From Myxococcota bacterium (GTDB taxonomy: Bacteria; Myxococcota_A; UBA796; UBA9615; JAKLKC01), in assembly GCA_023150875.1 (NCBI GenBank), contig JAKLKC010000032.1:1-64000 (forward strand): a DNA stretch of 64,000 nucleotides, read 5' to 3'. The position numbers were made by a program, and so were the translations under genes. This document shows positions 1 to 7,605 of the stretch, one piece after another. Within the stretch, counting starts at the first letter, position 1. Every line of letters begins with the position of its first letter. Below the pieces are notes generated by a model. The model was not told the DNA's origin, did no database searches, and worked only from the letters and a program-made list of their open reading frames with translations.

Positions 1-1511
1 AGGTCGGGGAAGTCGGGGCAGGCCGCCTCCTCCTCCACGTCCAGGGCGCAGTCTCCGTCCCGGTCCGCGAAGGGGTCTACGGCGATGACCGCGAGCCCCC
101 CGAGCCCACCGGCCCCATCGTCCCAGGAGGGGGCACCGAGGAGCAGGTCGGGGTAGTCGCCGCCGGTCCAGACCGCCGCGGCCACTCCCGTTCCCAAATG
201 TGCCGCGGGGCCTCCTTCCAGCACGATCATCGTCGCCCAGTCCCGCACGTCGCACTCCCCGGGGCAGGTGGCCATGAGGTCCGCGAGGCGGGGGGCGGAG
301 AGGTACCAGGTGGTGCCGGGGTAGGAAGCCGCGATACCTGGTGCTGAGATCACCAGTTCGTCGACGCCATCCTCGTCCAGGTCGACGGCGGCCAGGGTGG
401 AACCGAACAGGTCGCGGGTGGCGACGCCGGAGAGGATCACCGGTGGGGTTGACGGGGTGGCGGTGTCGTAGAGGTAGACGCGACCCGCGTCAATGGCTGT
501 GGCGTCGTACCTCGGTGCCCCGGTCACCGCCCACTTGCGCCCGGGATCTTGTGTGTGGAGCAGTGCCACGGAGATCGCCTCTTGCCCATCATTCGCGCAG
601 AGGGCGTCGGTGCACGGGTCTCCGTCCAGTTCCTGGCCCTCCGCCAGCACATCCGCCGCTGTGTCGTAGTTGAGGAGCCAGGACCGCCCGAGCGCGAATT
701 GGTCGAAGGGGTCCCTGGCGCCCGCGTGGATGGTTACCATCGCGCCGTACTCGTCGGGGACTACCGAGATAGACGCACCTACCTCCGCCAGCGCCGGTTC
801 GGAGATAGCGCCGCGGAGTTCGACATCCCCGAGAGGATCCATCCCGTATACGTCGATCCGCCCCTCTGGACCGCACTGGGGGCACCCAACGAATGCGAAC
901 CACTCCGTACCGACCTTCGCGGTGGCGATTGCTATGCCCAGCTTCCCATCGGCGCCTTCCGCGTCCAGGACGAGTGCCGGGGCACCTGCCACCGAGGCGC
1001 AGTCGTCCAGTGCCACGCCCCTCAAGTCGATTGCGAACACCTGGCTTCGTCGGCCGTTGCCGACGAGCAGCCACCCCCCCCCATCCATCGCGGGGAGAAT
1101 CGCCAAAGACAGTGGCTCCTCGGAGAGCAACTCCGCACCGTCGGGAGCAGGGACCGCAAGGGGGAGGGCGCACCAGGGAGTCCCCAGGTTCTCTATCCAC
1201 CGCAGTGCCAGGCTCCAGGGCGCGGCCCCCTCGGAGGGGTCTCCCGCGCTGACCAGCAGCGCCGCCCCATCGACGGACGCGGTGTGCAGTACCTCTCCCC
1301 ACCCGCGGCCCATAGCCGCCCCCGGCGTCTCCACGTCGGTGGCCGCCGCCGAAAGCGTCCCGATCCGGTCGATGGCCTCCAGCGGTTCACAGTCGGCGGA
1401 TCGAGGACAGACGGGTGCCGCGAAGACGGGCGGGATCCGGAAGCCGGTGGCCAGTCCCAGCGAGCCGAAGGCACACACCAGCAGAAACCGAGCGGTCAAC
1501 GTCATGTTCAT
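1..1511 (-). CDS. Secreted FG-GAP-type propeller protein, 3' end cut by window edge
   Basis: The reading frame is open from an ATG at 1511 to the left edge, giving 503 codons with no stop, so the C-terminus is missing. A signal peptide is visible (MNMTLTARFLLVCAFGSLGL, then a polar region). The body is Cys-poor and beta-rich. It has FG-GAP-like segments, for example VDLDEDGVDELVISAPG and DYPDLLLGAPSWDDG, typical of integrin-alpha-like propellers on the cell surface. The last visible residues (DRDGDCALDVEEE) look like the start of an Asp-rich calcium-binding or MopE region. Its ATG lies 25 nt after the stop of the upstream lipoprotein gene on the same strand, so the two are probably co-transcribed. 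A surface or secreted location is inferred; no enzymatic motif is seen. Confidence 0.8.
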   Translation of the reverse strand, partial: MNMTLTARFLLVCAFGSLGLATGFRIPPVFAAPVCPRSADCEPLEAIDRIGTLSAAATDVETPGAAMGRGWGEVLHTASVDGAALLVSAGDPSEGAAPWSLALRWIENLGTPWCALPLAVPAPDGAELLSEEPLSLAILPAMDGGGWLLVGNGRRSQVFAIDLRGVALDDCASVAGAPALVLDAEGADGKLGIAIATAKVGTEWFAFVGCPQCGPEGRIDVYGMDPLGDVELRGAISEPALAEVGASISVVPDEYGAMVTIHAGARDPFDQFALGRSWLLNYDTAADVLAEGQELDGDPCTDALCANDGQEAISVALLHTQDPGRKWAVTGAPRYDATAIDAGRVYLYDTATPSTPPVILSGVATRDLFGSTLAAVDLDEDGVDELVISAPGIAASYPGTTWYLSAPRLADLMATCPGECDVRDWATMIVLEGGPAAHLGTGVAAAVWTGGDYPDLLLGAPSWDDGAGGLGGLAVIAVDPFADRDGDCALDVEEEAACPDFPD

Positions 1512-1536
1512 CCCTCGATCCCATGAGCACCGCGCA

Positions 1537-2229
1537 TCAGGGAACCGCCGCGCACTCGATGGTCGGGTCATAGCCGTACAGGTCGCGGCAGTCCGCGTAG
1601 CTCGACGGAATGCCGTCATCGTCCTTGCAGTCGGGGTCCAGGCAGTCCTTCAGACCGTCCCCGTCGTCGTCTAGGCCGTTGTAGCAGGGCAAGGTTCCTG
1701 AGTAGTACTGGTCCTTCTCGTCCTGTTTCGCCCCGACGCTGATGTCATCGGGCGCACAGTCGTAGTCCGCCCCGTCGCAGCACCCGTCCCCGTCGTTGTC
1801 CACGTTATCGGCGCATGCGCCGTACAGCGGGATGGTCGGGGCCTGCGGGTTGTAATCCGGGCACACGTCCACCGGGGTCGTGTCGTCGTCGGGGAGGGTG
1901 GTGTCGTCGTCGGGGAGGGTGCTGTCGTCGTCGTCCCCGCTGTCGTCGTCGGTGGGGGTGGTGTCGTCGTCGGTGGTGGAGTCCCCGTCGGGGAAGGGGT
2001 CGTCGCAGTCGTCCCGGATGTGGTAGGCCGCCACGGTGCCGCAGGGGGGCTCGTCCTCGGCGAGCATGCGGCAGCCGTCGTCGCCGCCGCCGCGGGCGCA
2101 GGACAGGCCCAGGGCCAGGACCAGCAGCGCCGGCACGGGCGCGAGAGGCCGTTGGGGACGGCTCCGGTCCGGCGGGACGGCGGCGAGAAGGGAGGGGGAA
2201 CGGGAGGAAGGCGCGAGGCGATCCTTCAT
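1537..2229 (-). CDS. Asp-rich secreted protein or lipoprotein (DDDT linker)
   Basis: A 230-aa protein. A basic N-region of about 30 residues precedes a hydrophobic core (APVPALLVLALGLSC). The Cys is in a lipobox-like but imperfect setting (GLSC), so lipidation is likely but not certain. A low-complexity Asp/Thr linker (repeats of DDDTTLP) follows. Next comes a Cys-rich domain with Asp-Gly motifs (DNDGDGCCDGADYDC; DDDGDGLKDCLDPDC), resembling metal-binding motifs of myxobacterial surface proteins. The ATG at 2229 has GGAG eight bases upstream. It is the first gene of a likely two-gene unit with the propeller protein at 1-1511. A tandem GTAATGG box lies about 180 bp upstream. The function is unknown; a structural or cation-binding envelope role is inferred. 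Confidence 0.8.
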   Translation of the reverse strand: MKDRLAPSSRSPSLLAAVPPDRSRPQRPLAPVPALLVLALGLSCARGGGDDGCRMLAEDEPPCGTVAAYHIRDDCDDPFPDGDSTTDDDTTPTDDDSGDDDDSTLPDDDTTLPDDDTTPVDVCPDYNPQAPTIPLYGACADNVDNDGDGCCDGADYDCAPDDISVGAKQDEKDQYYSGTLPCYNGLDDDGDGLKDCLDPDCKDDDGIPSSYADCRDLYGYDPTIECAAVP

Positions 2230-2410
2230 CGGTCGACTCCACGGGCGGACCCGCCCCTGAAGCGGGCCGGCTCCACCGCTACCCCGATGATATCACCCCC
2301 GGTCCGCAAGTTCGGCGTACCTCCCTCGCCCGTCCGCTGCCGGCCCACCCGGCGTGCGGCGCGCTCGCGGAGTCGAAGCTAGCCCCAGGGGGACCGGTGC
2401 GCGCGGGTCG

Positions 2411-2430
2411 ACCATTACAGACCATTACAC
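2411..2430 (-). promoter_or_regulatory. Tandem GTAATGG box (copy a)
   Basis: On the minus strand there are two direct repeats of the form TGTAATGGTC, start-to-start 10 bp, about one helical turn. The pair faces the lipoprotein gene whose ATG is at 2229. The same 10-bp-spaced pair recurs at 2536-2555, 18566-18585 and 61089-61108. A regulatory protein-binding site is the simplest reading, but this is inferred from repetition only. Confidence 0.5.
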
Positions 2431-2530
2431 CGGCCCGCGTTCCCGATTCGTCCCGGCGCCCGGCCAGCGTTGGACCGACTCGCGGGCGAGCCGGCATGGT
2501 GGGCGTGGGTGACTTGGCCGGCACCGTGGG

Positions 2531-2636
2531 CGGGATGTAACGGTGCGTAATGGTGGGGCGTGGCGGCGCCCCTTGCGCGGGACGAAGTTGCGGGCCCCAC
2601 CCCTCTGTGAGGGGCGGGGGGATGGAGGAGGGTCGA
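2531..2636 (+). repeat. Structured GTAATGG-box element (copy b)
   Basis: Two box units (TGTAACGGTG at 2536, CGTAATGGTG at 2546) are followed by a hairpin with stem GGGGCG/CGCCCC (2555-2572). A conserved TTGCGC stretch follows, then a second hairpin (CCCCACCCC pairing with GGGGCGGGG, 2595-2619). The same order of parts, with different stem bases, is present on the minus strand at 18500-18590. It may be a small RNA, a leader or a dispersed repeat; nothing here decides between these. Confidence 0.5.
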
Positions 2637-2906
2637 ATGAAACGCGCGTGGGCGCCGTTCCGACCGCCCCGCGGGTGCTCCACCCCCTCCCCCCGCGGCC
2701 GGCCCGCGCACCGGATCGCCTCCGCCTCGCCGGCCCCTGCCCGGGCGGCGGGGTCTCAGCCAGCGCCCCCTTCCACCTCCTGGACGGTCACCTGGGAATG
2801 GGGACAGACCGCGGCATCCCCGTCGGCGAGCCGTTGCGCGGAGGTCGTGCACTCGAGCAGCCTCGGGGACGCGGGCTCGGTCTCGTGCCCCGCAGGGCCG
2901 ATGTGA
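2637..2906 (+). CDS. Possible small protein (weak)
   Basis: An 89-aa ORF starts at an ATG preceded at close spacing by GGAGGAGGG, and directly follows structured element b. Third codon positions are mostly G or C, as in real genes here. The product is rich in Ser, Ala and Pro with a few Trp (WTVTWEWGQ), has no recognisable domain and no clear signal peptide. It may be only a chance ORF in GC-rich DNA; the strong ribosome-binding site is the main support. Confidence 0.25.
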   Translation: MKRAWAPFRPPRGCSTPSPRGRPAHRIASASPAPARAAGSQPAPPSTSWTVTWEWGQTAASPSASRCAEVVHSSSLGDAGSVSCPAGPM

Positions 2907-3096
2907 GGCGGACTCGTCGGACGGGGAGGGGGCGTCCGCCAGGACGTCTGAGGCGAGGGAGACGAGGGGCGCAGTTCACCCACCGGGATCCCCAGAACGT
3001 CACAACCCCCGCCGACCCGGGTCCATGGACCGGGGCCAGCGGGGGCTGGAACTCTGGGCGAACGCCCCGACCTATGGCCGGGACGATCTCAGGTGA

Positions 3097-3516
3097 CTAC
3101 CAGCGGTCGCCGCCGCGGCCACCGCCGCCGCCCCGGCCGCCGCCGCCGCCGAAGCCGCCGCGACCGCCGCCGCCACCGCCGCCGAAGCCGCCGCCGCTCC
3201 GGCCGCCGCCGCCGCCGCCGAAGCCGCCGCGACCACCGCCGCCGAAGCCGCCGCCGCCGCCGCGGGGGCCCTTGTCCTCGGCCTCGTTCACCTTCACGGT
3301 GCGGCCGTCGAGGTTGGTGCCGTCCATCTGGGCGATGGCGTTGTCGGCGTCCTCGGCCTGGCTGAAGGTGACGAACCCGAACCCGCGGGAACGGCCGGTC
3401 TCGCGGTCATTGATGACCTTGGCGTCGGTGACCTCACCGAACCGCTCGAAGGCCTCCCGCAGACCCTCGTCGGTGGTGTTGAAGCTCAGGCCACCCACAA
3501 ACAGCTTCTTCGACAT
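3097..3516 (-). CDS. Glycine-rich RRM RNA-binding protein
   Basis: A 139-aa protein with one N-terminal RNA-recognition motif (residues 3-80). RNP2 (KLFVGGL) and RNP1 (RGFGFVTF), which contact single-stranded RNA, are both intact. The C-terminal third is a Gly/Arg tract of RGG and GGGGG repeats ending in GGDRW. This architecture matches bacterial Rbp and cold-inducible RNA-binding proteins, which act as RNA chaperones in the cytoplasm. The start at 3516 was chosen because GGAGAAGAGAG lies just upstream and the RRM begins at once; the frame extends further upstream without domain content. A 468-bp non-coding region in front leaves room for a long leader. Cold regulation is an inference from the family. 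Confidence 0.93.
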   Translation of the reverse strand: MSKKLFVGGLSFNTTDEGLREAFERFGEVTDAKVINDRETGRSRGFGFVTFSQAEDADNAIAQMDGTNLDGRTVKVNEAEDKGPRGGGGGFGGGGRGGFGGGGGGRSGGGFGGGGGGGRGGFGGGGGRGGGGGRGGDRW

Positions 3517-3984
3517 GACGTGCGACTCTCTTCTCCGGGAGTGCCGCCCTGCGGCATCTCCCCACGACGGTACGGGCGGAGGCGCCCGAAACCCCCCGCA
3601 CGGCCCCGATGGCCGCCCGGGGTCCGGTGCTCGCCTTACCTTGTCCGTACTCGCCTGGGAGTCAAACCAAGGAGGTGCGGTCGGGGAGGACGGGCCGGAT
3701 CCTGAACCTCTCCCTGACGTCAGGTCGAGGTTCGATGGTACCCTGGGCCGGGGCTCAGTCCCCGGTCCAGCGACCATGCCCGACGCGGGCGCGCCAAGCG
3801 ACGGAAGTATGTGCCGCGATTCCCGCGAGCGCAAGTGTCAAGAAGAGAGATCGTCGCTCTTTCTCTCGTGCCTCCGCCCGGCCGCGTCCCTCCGCTCCTT
3901 CCGCGGCCCCCGGTGCGGTCCTCAGGCGGCCCAGGTCCGCCGCGGTGCGGCCGCGGTGTGCCGCCCGCCGGGGAGGCGGGGCCG
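3517..3984. other. Intergenic region upstream of RNA-binding protein
   Basis: A 468-bp divergent spacer between the RRM gene (minus) and the Cys-cluster gene (plus). It should hold both promoters. No clear sigma-70 pair, repeat or RNA fold could be picked out by eye, and frames running through it look non-coding. Confidence 0.5.
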
Positions 3985-4605
3985 TTGAGCGGGAAGGCTG
4001 GCGGGGAACGGGGGCTCCGCCTCGGGCGCTGCGACCTCGCCGAGTGCGAGGGGGCGTGCTGCTACGACGGCGCCTACCTCGAGCCCGGCGAGGAGGAGGC
4101 GATCCTCGCCGCCATCGCGCGGGATCCCGCCCTGTTCTCCTCCCTGGACGGCCCGCCGGTGGTGGACGGCACGTGGCGCGGGATCGTGGCGGGACGGAAG
4201 ACCGGCGTGAGGCCCCACCGGTACCGCAGCCCGGAGTTCCCCGCCCACTTCGAGCAGACCCGGTGCGTGCTGGCCCTGCCCGACGCCCGATGCGCCCTCC
4301 AGGTCCATGCCGTCGCCCGGGGGATGCACCCCTTCGCCCTCAAGCCCCGGGCCTGCTGGATGCACCCCCTCCACGACGGGCCGTCCGGACCCGTCCCTCC
4401 CCCCGCCGATCCCGCGGCGGACCCCCACCGCGTGGACGCGGACTACCCGGGCTACGTCACGTTCACCGAGTGCGGCCGGCATCGCGACGGGGGCCTGCCG
4501 TGGCGCGAGGCGCTGGCGGAGGAGCTGAAATACGCGCGGATCCTGGCGAAGAGGGCCGCGACGGCGGCGTGGCGGCGGGCCAGGGCGGAGGGCGACGAGG
4601 GCTAG
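3985..4605 (+). CDS. DUF3109/YkgJ-like cysteine-cluster protein
   Basis: A 206-aa protein. The Cys cluster near the N-terminus (CDLAECEGACCYDGAYLE), a second segment RCVLALPDARCALQ, the KPRACWMHPL motif and a late TECG together resemble the DUF3109/YkgJ zinc- or iron-binding family. KP.(S/A)C...P is characteristic of DUF3109. The molecular role of that family is not established. The TTG at 3985 was chosen because GGGAGGCGGGG lies just upstream; the frame extends to 3811 but that extension is Pro/Arg-rich with no domain. The gene is convergent with the Asp-box protein gene and the two share the palindrome CTAG as their overlapping stop codons. Confidence 0.8.
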   Translation: MSGKAGGERGLRLGRCDLAECEGACCYDGAYLEPGEEEAILAAIARDPALFSSLDGPPVVDGTWRGIVAGRKTGVRPHRYRSPEFPAHFEQTRCVLALPDARCALQVHAVARGMHPFALKPRACWMHPLHDGPSGPVPPPADPAADPHRVDADYPGYVTFTECGRHRDGGLPWREALAEELKYARILAKRAATAAWRRARAEGDEG

Positions 4606-7265
4606 CGTGCCGGACCTCTCCCCCGTCGCCGGCTCGTCCCCCATCCCAGCAGCGCAAGCGCCCCCGCGGCCGCTGCGCCGCCGGCCCGCCCGGGAGGGCC
4701 CTGCGCGGCCTGGCAGCCCTCGCAAGGGCCGCAGGGCGCGTCGCCGTCGGCGCAGTCCTGGTCCGCGCCGTCCCCGCAGACCTCCTCGCCGCCCGGATGG
4801 ACGTCCACCCGGGTGTCGTCGCAGTCGGAGCAGGCCGGGAAGCCGTCCCCGTCTCCGTCGGTCTCGACGACGTCCTGGGGATCGCAGTTGGCGTCGGCGC
4901 CGTCGCAGGTCTCCGCCGCCCCCGGGTGGACCGCGGGATCGGCGTCGTCGCAGTCCGTGTCGCAGAGGGTTCCGTCCCCGTCGCGGTCCACCGGGGGGTA
5001 GCAGCCCTCCCCCTCGGGGTCGAGCTGGTAGTCCCAGATCCCCCGGCCGTACGTGCCGAAGCGCATGGTGTTCTCGTGGACCAGCGCCTCGACGCTCCAG
5101 TGGATCGTCACCGGCGAGTCCACCCCCGAGATCGCGTACCACTCGCCCCCCGGGTCCCTGCGCCAGGCGGCGGTCTCGGCGCCCGCGAAGAGGCGCCCGG
5201 AGCCGTCCGGGGCCTCGGCGAGGGCGTACACCAGCGTGTCGGGGAGGCCCTCGGAGTAGGGCTCGAAGGTCCGCCCTCCGTCGGTGCTCCGCCACACCGC
5301 GGGTGTCCCGTAGCCGCTCCCGCCGGCGTAGACGGTGTCCGCGTCCGTCCGGGAGGGGAGCAACGCCGTGCCGTAGAAGTAGTGGGCCTCGGGTCCCGGA
5401 CCCTGCGCCTCCTCCCAGGTCACCCCCTTGTCCTCGGAGCGGAAGAGCCGCCCTTTGGCGGTGGCCAGCCACGCCCGGCGCGGGTCGGAGGGCGCGAACG
5501 CCAAGGCGGAGATCAGGTCCCCGTCGGCGCCGAAGTCGGTCTCCGACCACAGTTCGGGGGACCACTCGGCGTCGTCCGTTCGCGTGAAGTACCAGAGGCG
5601 CGTCCCCGGGAAGAAGAAGCGCGAGGGGTACTCGGGATCCGCCACCACGGGCGGCAGCCACTCCCAGCGTTCGTCGGGGGGGAAGTCCACGAAGAACATC
5701 TCGGGATCGGTCTCCCCCTTCTGGACCAGCACGAAGCCGGGGTAGACCGAGAAGACCCAGTCGTGGGTGCCGTTCGCCGACGTCAGGTGGCCGTAGTCGC
5801 CGCTGATCCACTGCAGGAAGTCCAGGCGCTCCGCCCCTTGCGCCACGCCGGCAGTCAACTGGTAGCCCTGGTCCTGGGAGCCGCCGGCGATGTGGGCGGG
5901 ATCGGCGGCGGACGTCAGGGTGGAGTAGTACTGGGAGACCCGGAGTCCCCGGAGGGACAGGTTCTCGAGGGTGAGCAGCCCGTCGTCGGAGCGGTAGAGG
6001 CCCCCGTCGCCGTTGATGAACCACGTCTCTCCCCCCTGCCCGTCGGGCTCGACGTCGATGCCCATGACGTCGGCGTGCAGGAGGCTCGCGGGGTCCTCGT
6101 AATACTCCCACCACTCGTTCACCCGCGCGAACGAGGCGCCGCCATCCCCGGTGCGCCACAGCTCGAAGCCGCCCACGGCGAAGAGATCGGGGTCGACGGT
6201 GGATGCCGCCAGCTCGCCCCAGTAGTCGGAGATGGGGGGGAGCTCGACCCACTCCGCCCCCGCGTCGTCCGAGCGAAAGAGCTCCACCCCCGCGTCGCCG
6301 GGGACCACCGCCCACAGCCGCGGCGCGCCGGCCTCCGAGCCGGTCAGGTCCACCCGCGCGCCCGCCGTGGGGATCGAGCCGACCGGCTCGAAGGTGTCCC
6401 CGAGGTCGTGGCTCACCGTCAGGAGCCCGTCCACCACGAGGTAGACCGCGGAGCCCCCCACCCGGGGGACCCACACGTCCCCCTGGAAGCGTCCCAGGTC
6501 CTGGACCTCGTGGAAGGAGCGGCCCCCATCCTGGGAGCGAAGGAGCGCGTAGTCCTCCCAGGCCCCACCGACCAGGAACACCGTCGGTGAGGCGCCCGGG
6601 GTGGCGACGAGCCGCTTCGCATGGGTCAGGTAGGGCAGCTCGGCGGGCTCCCAGGTCCGGCCACCGTCCGCGCTGCGGTGGACCGAGCCCCAGTCCGTGG
6701 CGGCGATCAGGGCGTCGGGGCCCTCCCCCTCTTCCGGGGGGAGGACGGCGAGGGAGTGGGCTCCCCCGTACAGGCCGTCGGCGATGGGCGCCCAGCCCGT
6801 GCCGTCGGGCGTACCCTCCCAGATCCCCCCCAGCGCGGTCCCGGTGTAGATCCGCGTGCCGTCGGTGGAGAGGTGGGTGGTGTGGACGCGCCCGGCGAGG
6901 TTGTCGCTGCCCCTCTCCACCCAACGCTCCGGACCGGTCGGGGCGGCCGTGGCCAGCACCCTCTGGTTCCGGGCCCGCAGGAGGGTCGCCGCGGTGCGAC
7001 GCTCCGCCTCCTCCCAGTCGTAGCCCGGCGGCGCCCGGTGGCGGGCCTTCATCCACGCCTTGCGGTCCCGGGACGATCTCTTCTCGTCCCCGTCCGCGAG
7101 GACGTGCTCCGTCGGCCGCGGCGGCCCCTCCCCCCGGGAGGCCACCGAGGCAGTGAGACGCTGTGCGGGGGTGGCCGGTTCCGGACCGCGGGAGGGGCCG
7201 CGGGCGATCAGGAAGCAGGCCGCGGCGCCGAACGCGGCCGCGGCGAGGAGGCGGCGAGCTCTCAA
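4602..7265 (-). CDS. Asp-box (BNR/VPS10-type) surface protein with MopE motif and C-terminal anchor
   Basis: An 887-aa protein from a TTG at 7265 with GGGACGG upstream. An N-terminal membrane segment or signal (LLAAAAFGAAACFLIA) is followed by about seven Asp-box repeats: RSADGGRTW, RSQDGGRSF, VSHDLGDTF, RSDDAGAEW, RTGDGGASF, RSEDKGVTW and RSTDGGRTF. This marks a sialidase/sortilin/Ycf48-like beta-propeller; the fold does not define an activity. Next come MopE-type Cys/Asp motifs (CDTDCDDADPAVHPGAAETC). The C-terminus has a Cys pair, a short hydrophobic helix (GGAAAAGALALLGWG) and an Arg cluster, as in MYXO-CTERM sorting tails. Export and surface anchoring are inferred. A TACAAT hexamer lies 36 bp upstream of the start. 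Confidence 0.88.
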   Translation of the reverse strand: MRARRLLAAAAFGAAACFLIARGPSRGPEPATPAQRLTASVASRGEGPPRPTEHVLADGDEKRSSRDRKAWMKARHRAPPGYDWEEAERRTAATLLRARNQRVLATAAPTGPERWVERGSDNLAGRVHTTHLSTDGTRIYTGTALGGIWEGTPDGTGWAPIADGLYGGAHSLAVLPPEEGEGPDALIAATDWGSVHRSADGGRTWEPAELPYLTHAKRLVATPGASPTVFLVGGAWEDYALLRSQDGGRSFHEVQDLGRFQGDVWVPRVGGSAVYLVVDGLLTVSHDLGDTFEPVGSIPTAGARVDLTGSEAGAPRLWAVVPGDAGVELFRSDDAGAEWVELPPISDYWGELAASTVDPDLFAVGGFELWRTGDGGASFARVNEWWEYYEDPASLLHADVMGIDVEPDGQGGETWFINGDGGLYRSDDGLLTLENLSLRGLRVSQYYSTLTSAADPAHIAGGSQDQGYQLTAGVAQGAERLDFLQWISGDYGHLTSANGTHDWVFSVYPGFVLVQKGETDPEMFFVDFPPDERWEWLPPVVADPEYPSRFFFPGTRLWYFTRTDDAEWSPELWSETDFGADGDLISALAFAPSDPRRAWLATAKGRLFRSEDKGVTWEEAQGPGPEAHYFYGTALLPSRTDADTVYAGGSGYGTPAVWRSTDGGRTFEPYSEGLPDTLVYALAEAPDGSGRLFAGAETAAWRRDPGGEWYAISGVDSPVTIHWSVEALVHENTMRFGTYGRGIWDYQLDPEGEGCYPPVDRDGDGTLCDTDCDDADPAVHPGAAETCDGADANCDPQDVVETDGDGDGFPACSDCDDTRVDVHPGGEEVCGDGADQDCADGDAPCGPCEGCQAAQGPPGRAGGAAAAGALALLGWGTSRRRGRGPAR

Positions 7266-7300
7266 GTTCCGTCCCGTGCTCAGGGCAGCATCGCGCCGGC

Positions 7301-7306
7301 ATTGTA
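7301..7306 (-). promoter_or_regulatory. Candidate -10 element
   Basis: On the minus strand TACAAT sits 36 bp upstream of the TTG start of the Asp-box protein. No convincing -35 hexamer is found at 16-18 bp, so this is only a candidate. Confidence 0.3.
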
Positions 7307-7394
7307 CGCCGAAGTGGGCCTCGGGCGCTCCGGGGACGGCAGCCTGTCCCGGGCGCCCTCGGCCTGCTATACAGCGGGGGGCGTTCGGTCGGCC

Positions 7395-7583
7395 CCTCAG
7401 ACTCGGGTTTCGCATTCCTGGCCTGCTGCGGTCCGTCCTGGCCGGCCGCGGCGGCGTCGCGGTGCCGGATTTCTTGGTCGATGTGGGTCCACCACACCTC
7501 CCGCGAAGTCCGGCCCTGCTCCTTGCCGGGGCTCGGCCAGTCCTGGACCTCGCGACGGCCCGAAAGTGCGAAACACGAGTCAG
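7395..7583 (+). repeat. 189-bp MITE-like element, copy 1
   Basis: This segment is repeated at 51386-51574 in the same orientation and equal length, with four base differences found by eye. The ends form imperfect terminal inverted repeats of about 20 bp: the left end reads CAGACTCGGGTTTCGCATT and the right end, read inward, CTGACTCGTGTTTCGCACT. No transposase is encoded. Several frames are open through it, but the copy differences change amino acids in the minus-strand frame I checked (W/G, T/V, A/V), so coding is unlikely. It fills most of the divergent spacer (7266-7605) between the Asp-box protein and the MgtC-like gene. Target-site duplications are not evident. Confidence 0.8.
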
Positions 7584-7605
7584 GGGCGGAGGGTGGCGCA
7601 GGGTC

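Larger units (their letters stand above)
2230..3096. other. Long intergenic region with repeated elements
   Basis: This 867-bp stretch lies between the RNA-binding protein gene and the lipoprotein gene, both on the minus strand. It holds two tandem GTAATGG box pairs in opposite orientation (2411-2430 and 2536-2555), a two-hairpin structured element (2531-2636) and one weakly supported small ORF (2637-2906). From 2907 to 3096 no convincing gene is seen. Several six-frame ORFs cross the region but have the Arg/Pro-rich composition of shadow frames. Confidence 0.6.

Noticed and set aside
7395-7583. Possible protein encoded in the 189-bp repeat (an open minus frame with natural-looking composition)
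   Set aside because: The base differences between the two copies change amino acids in that frame and no start with a ribosome-binding site is seen, so a non-coding element is more likely.
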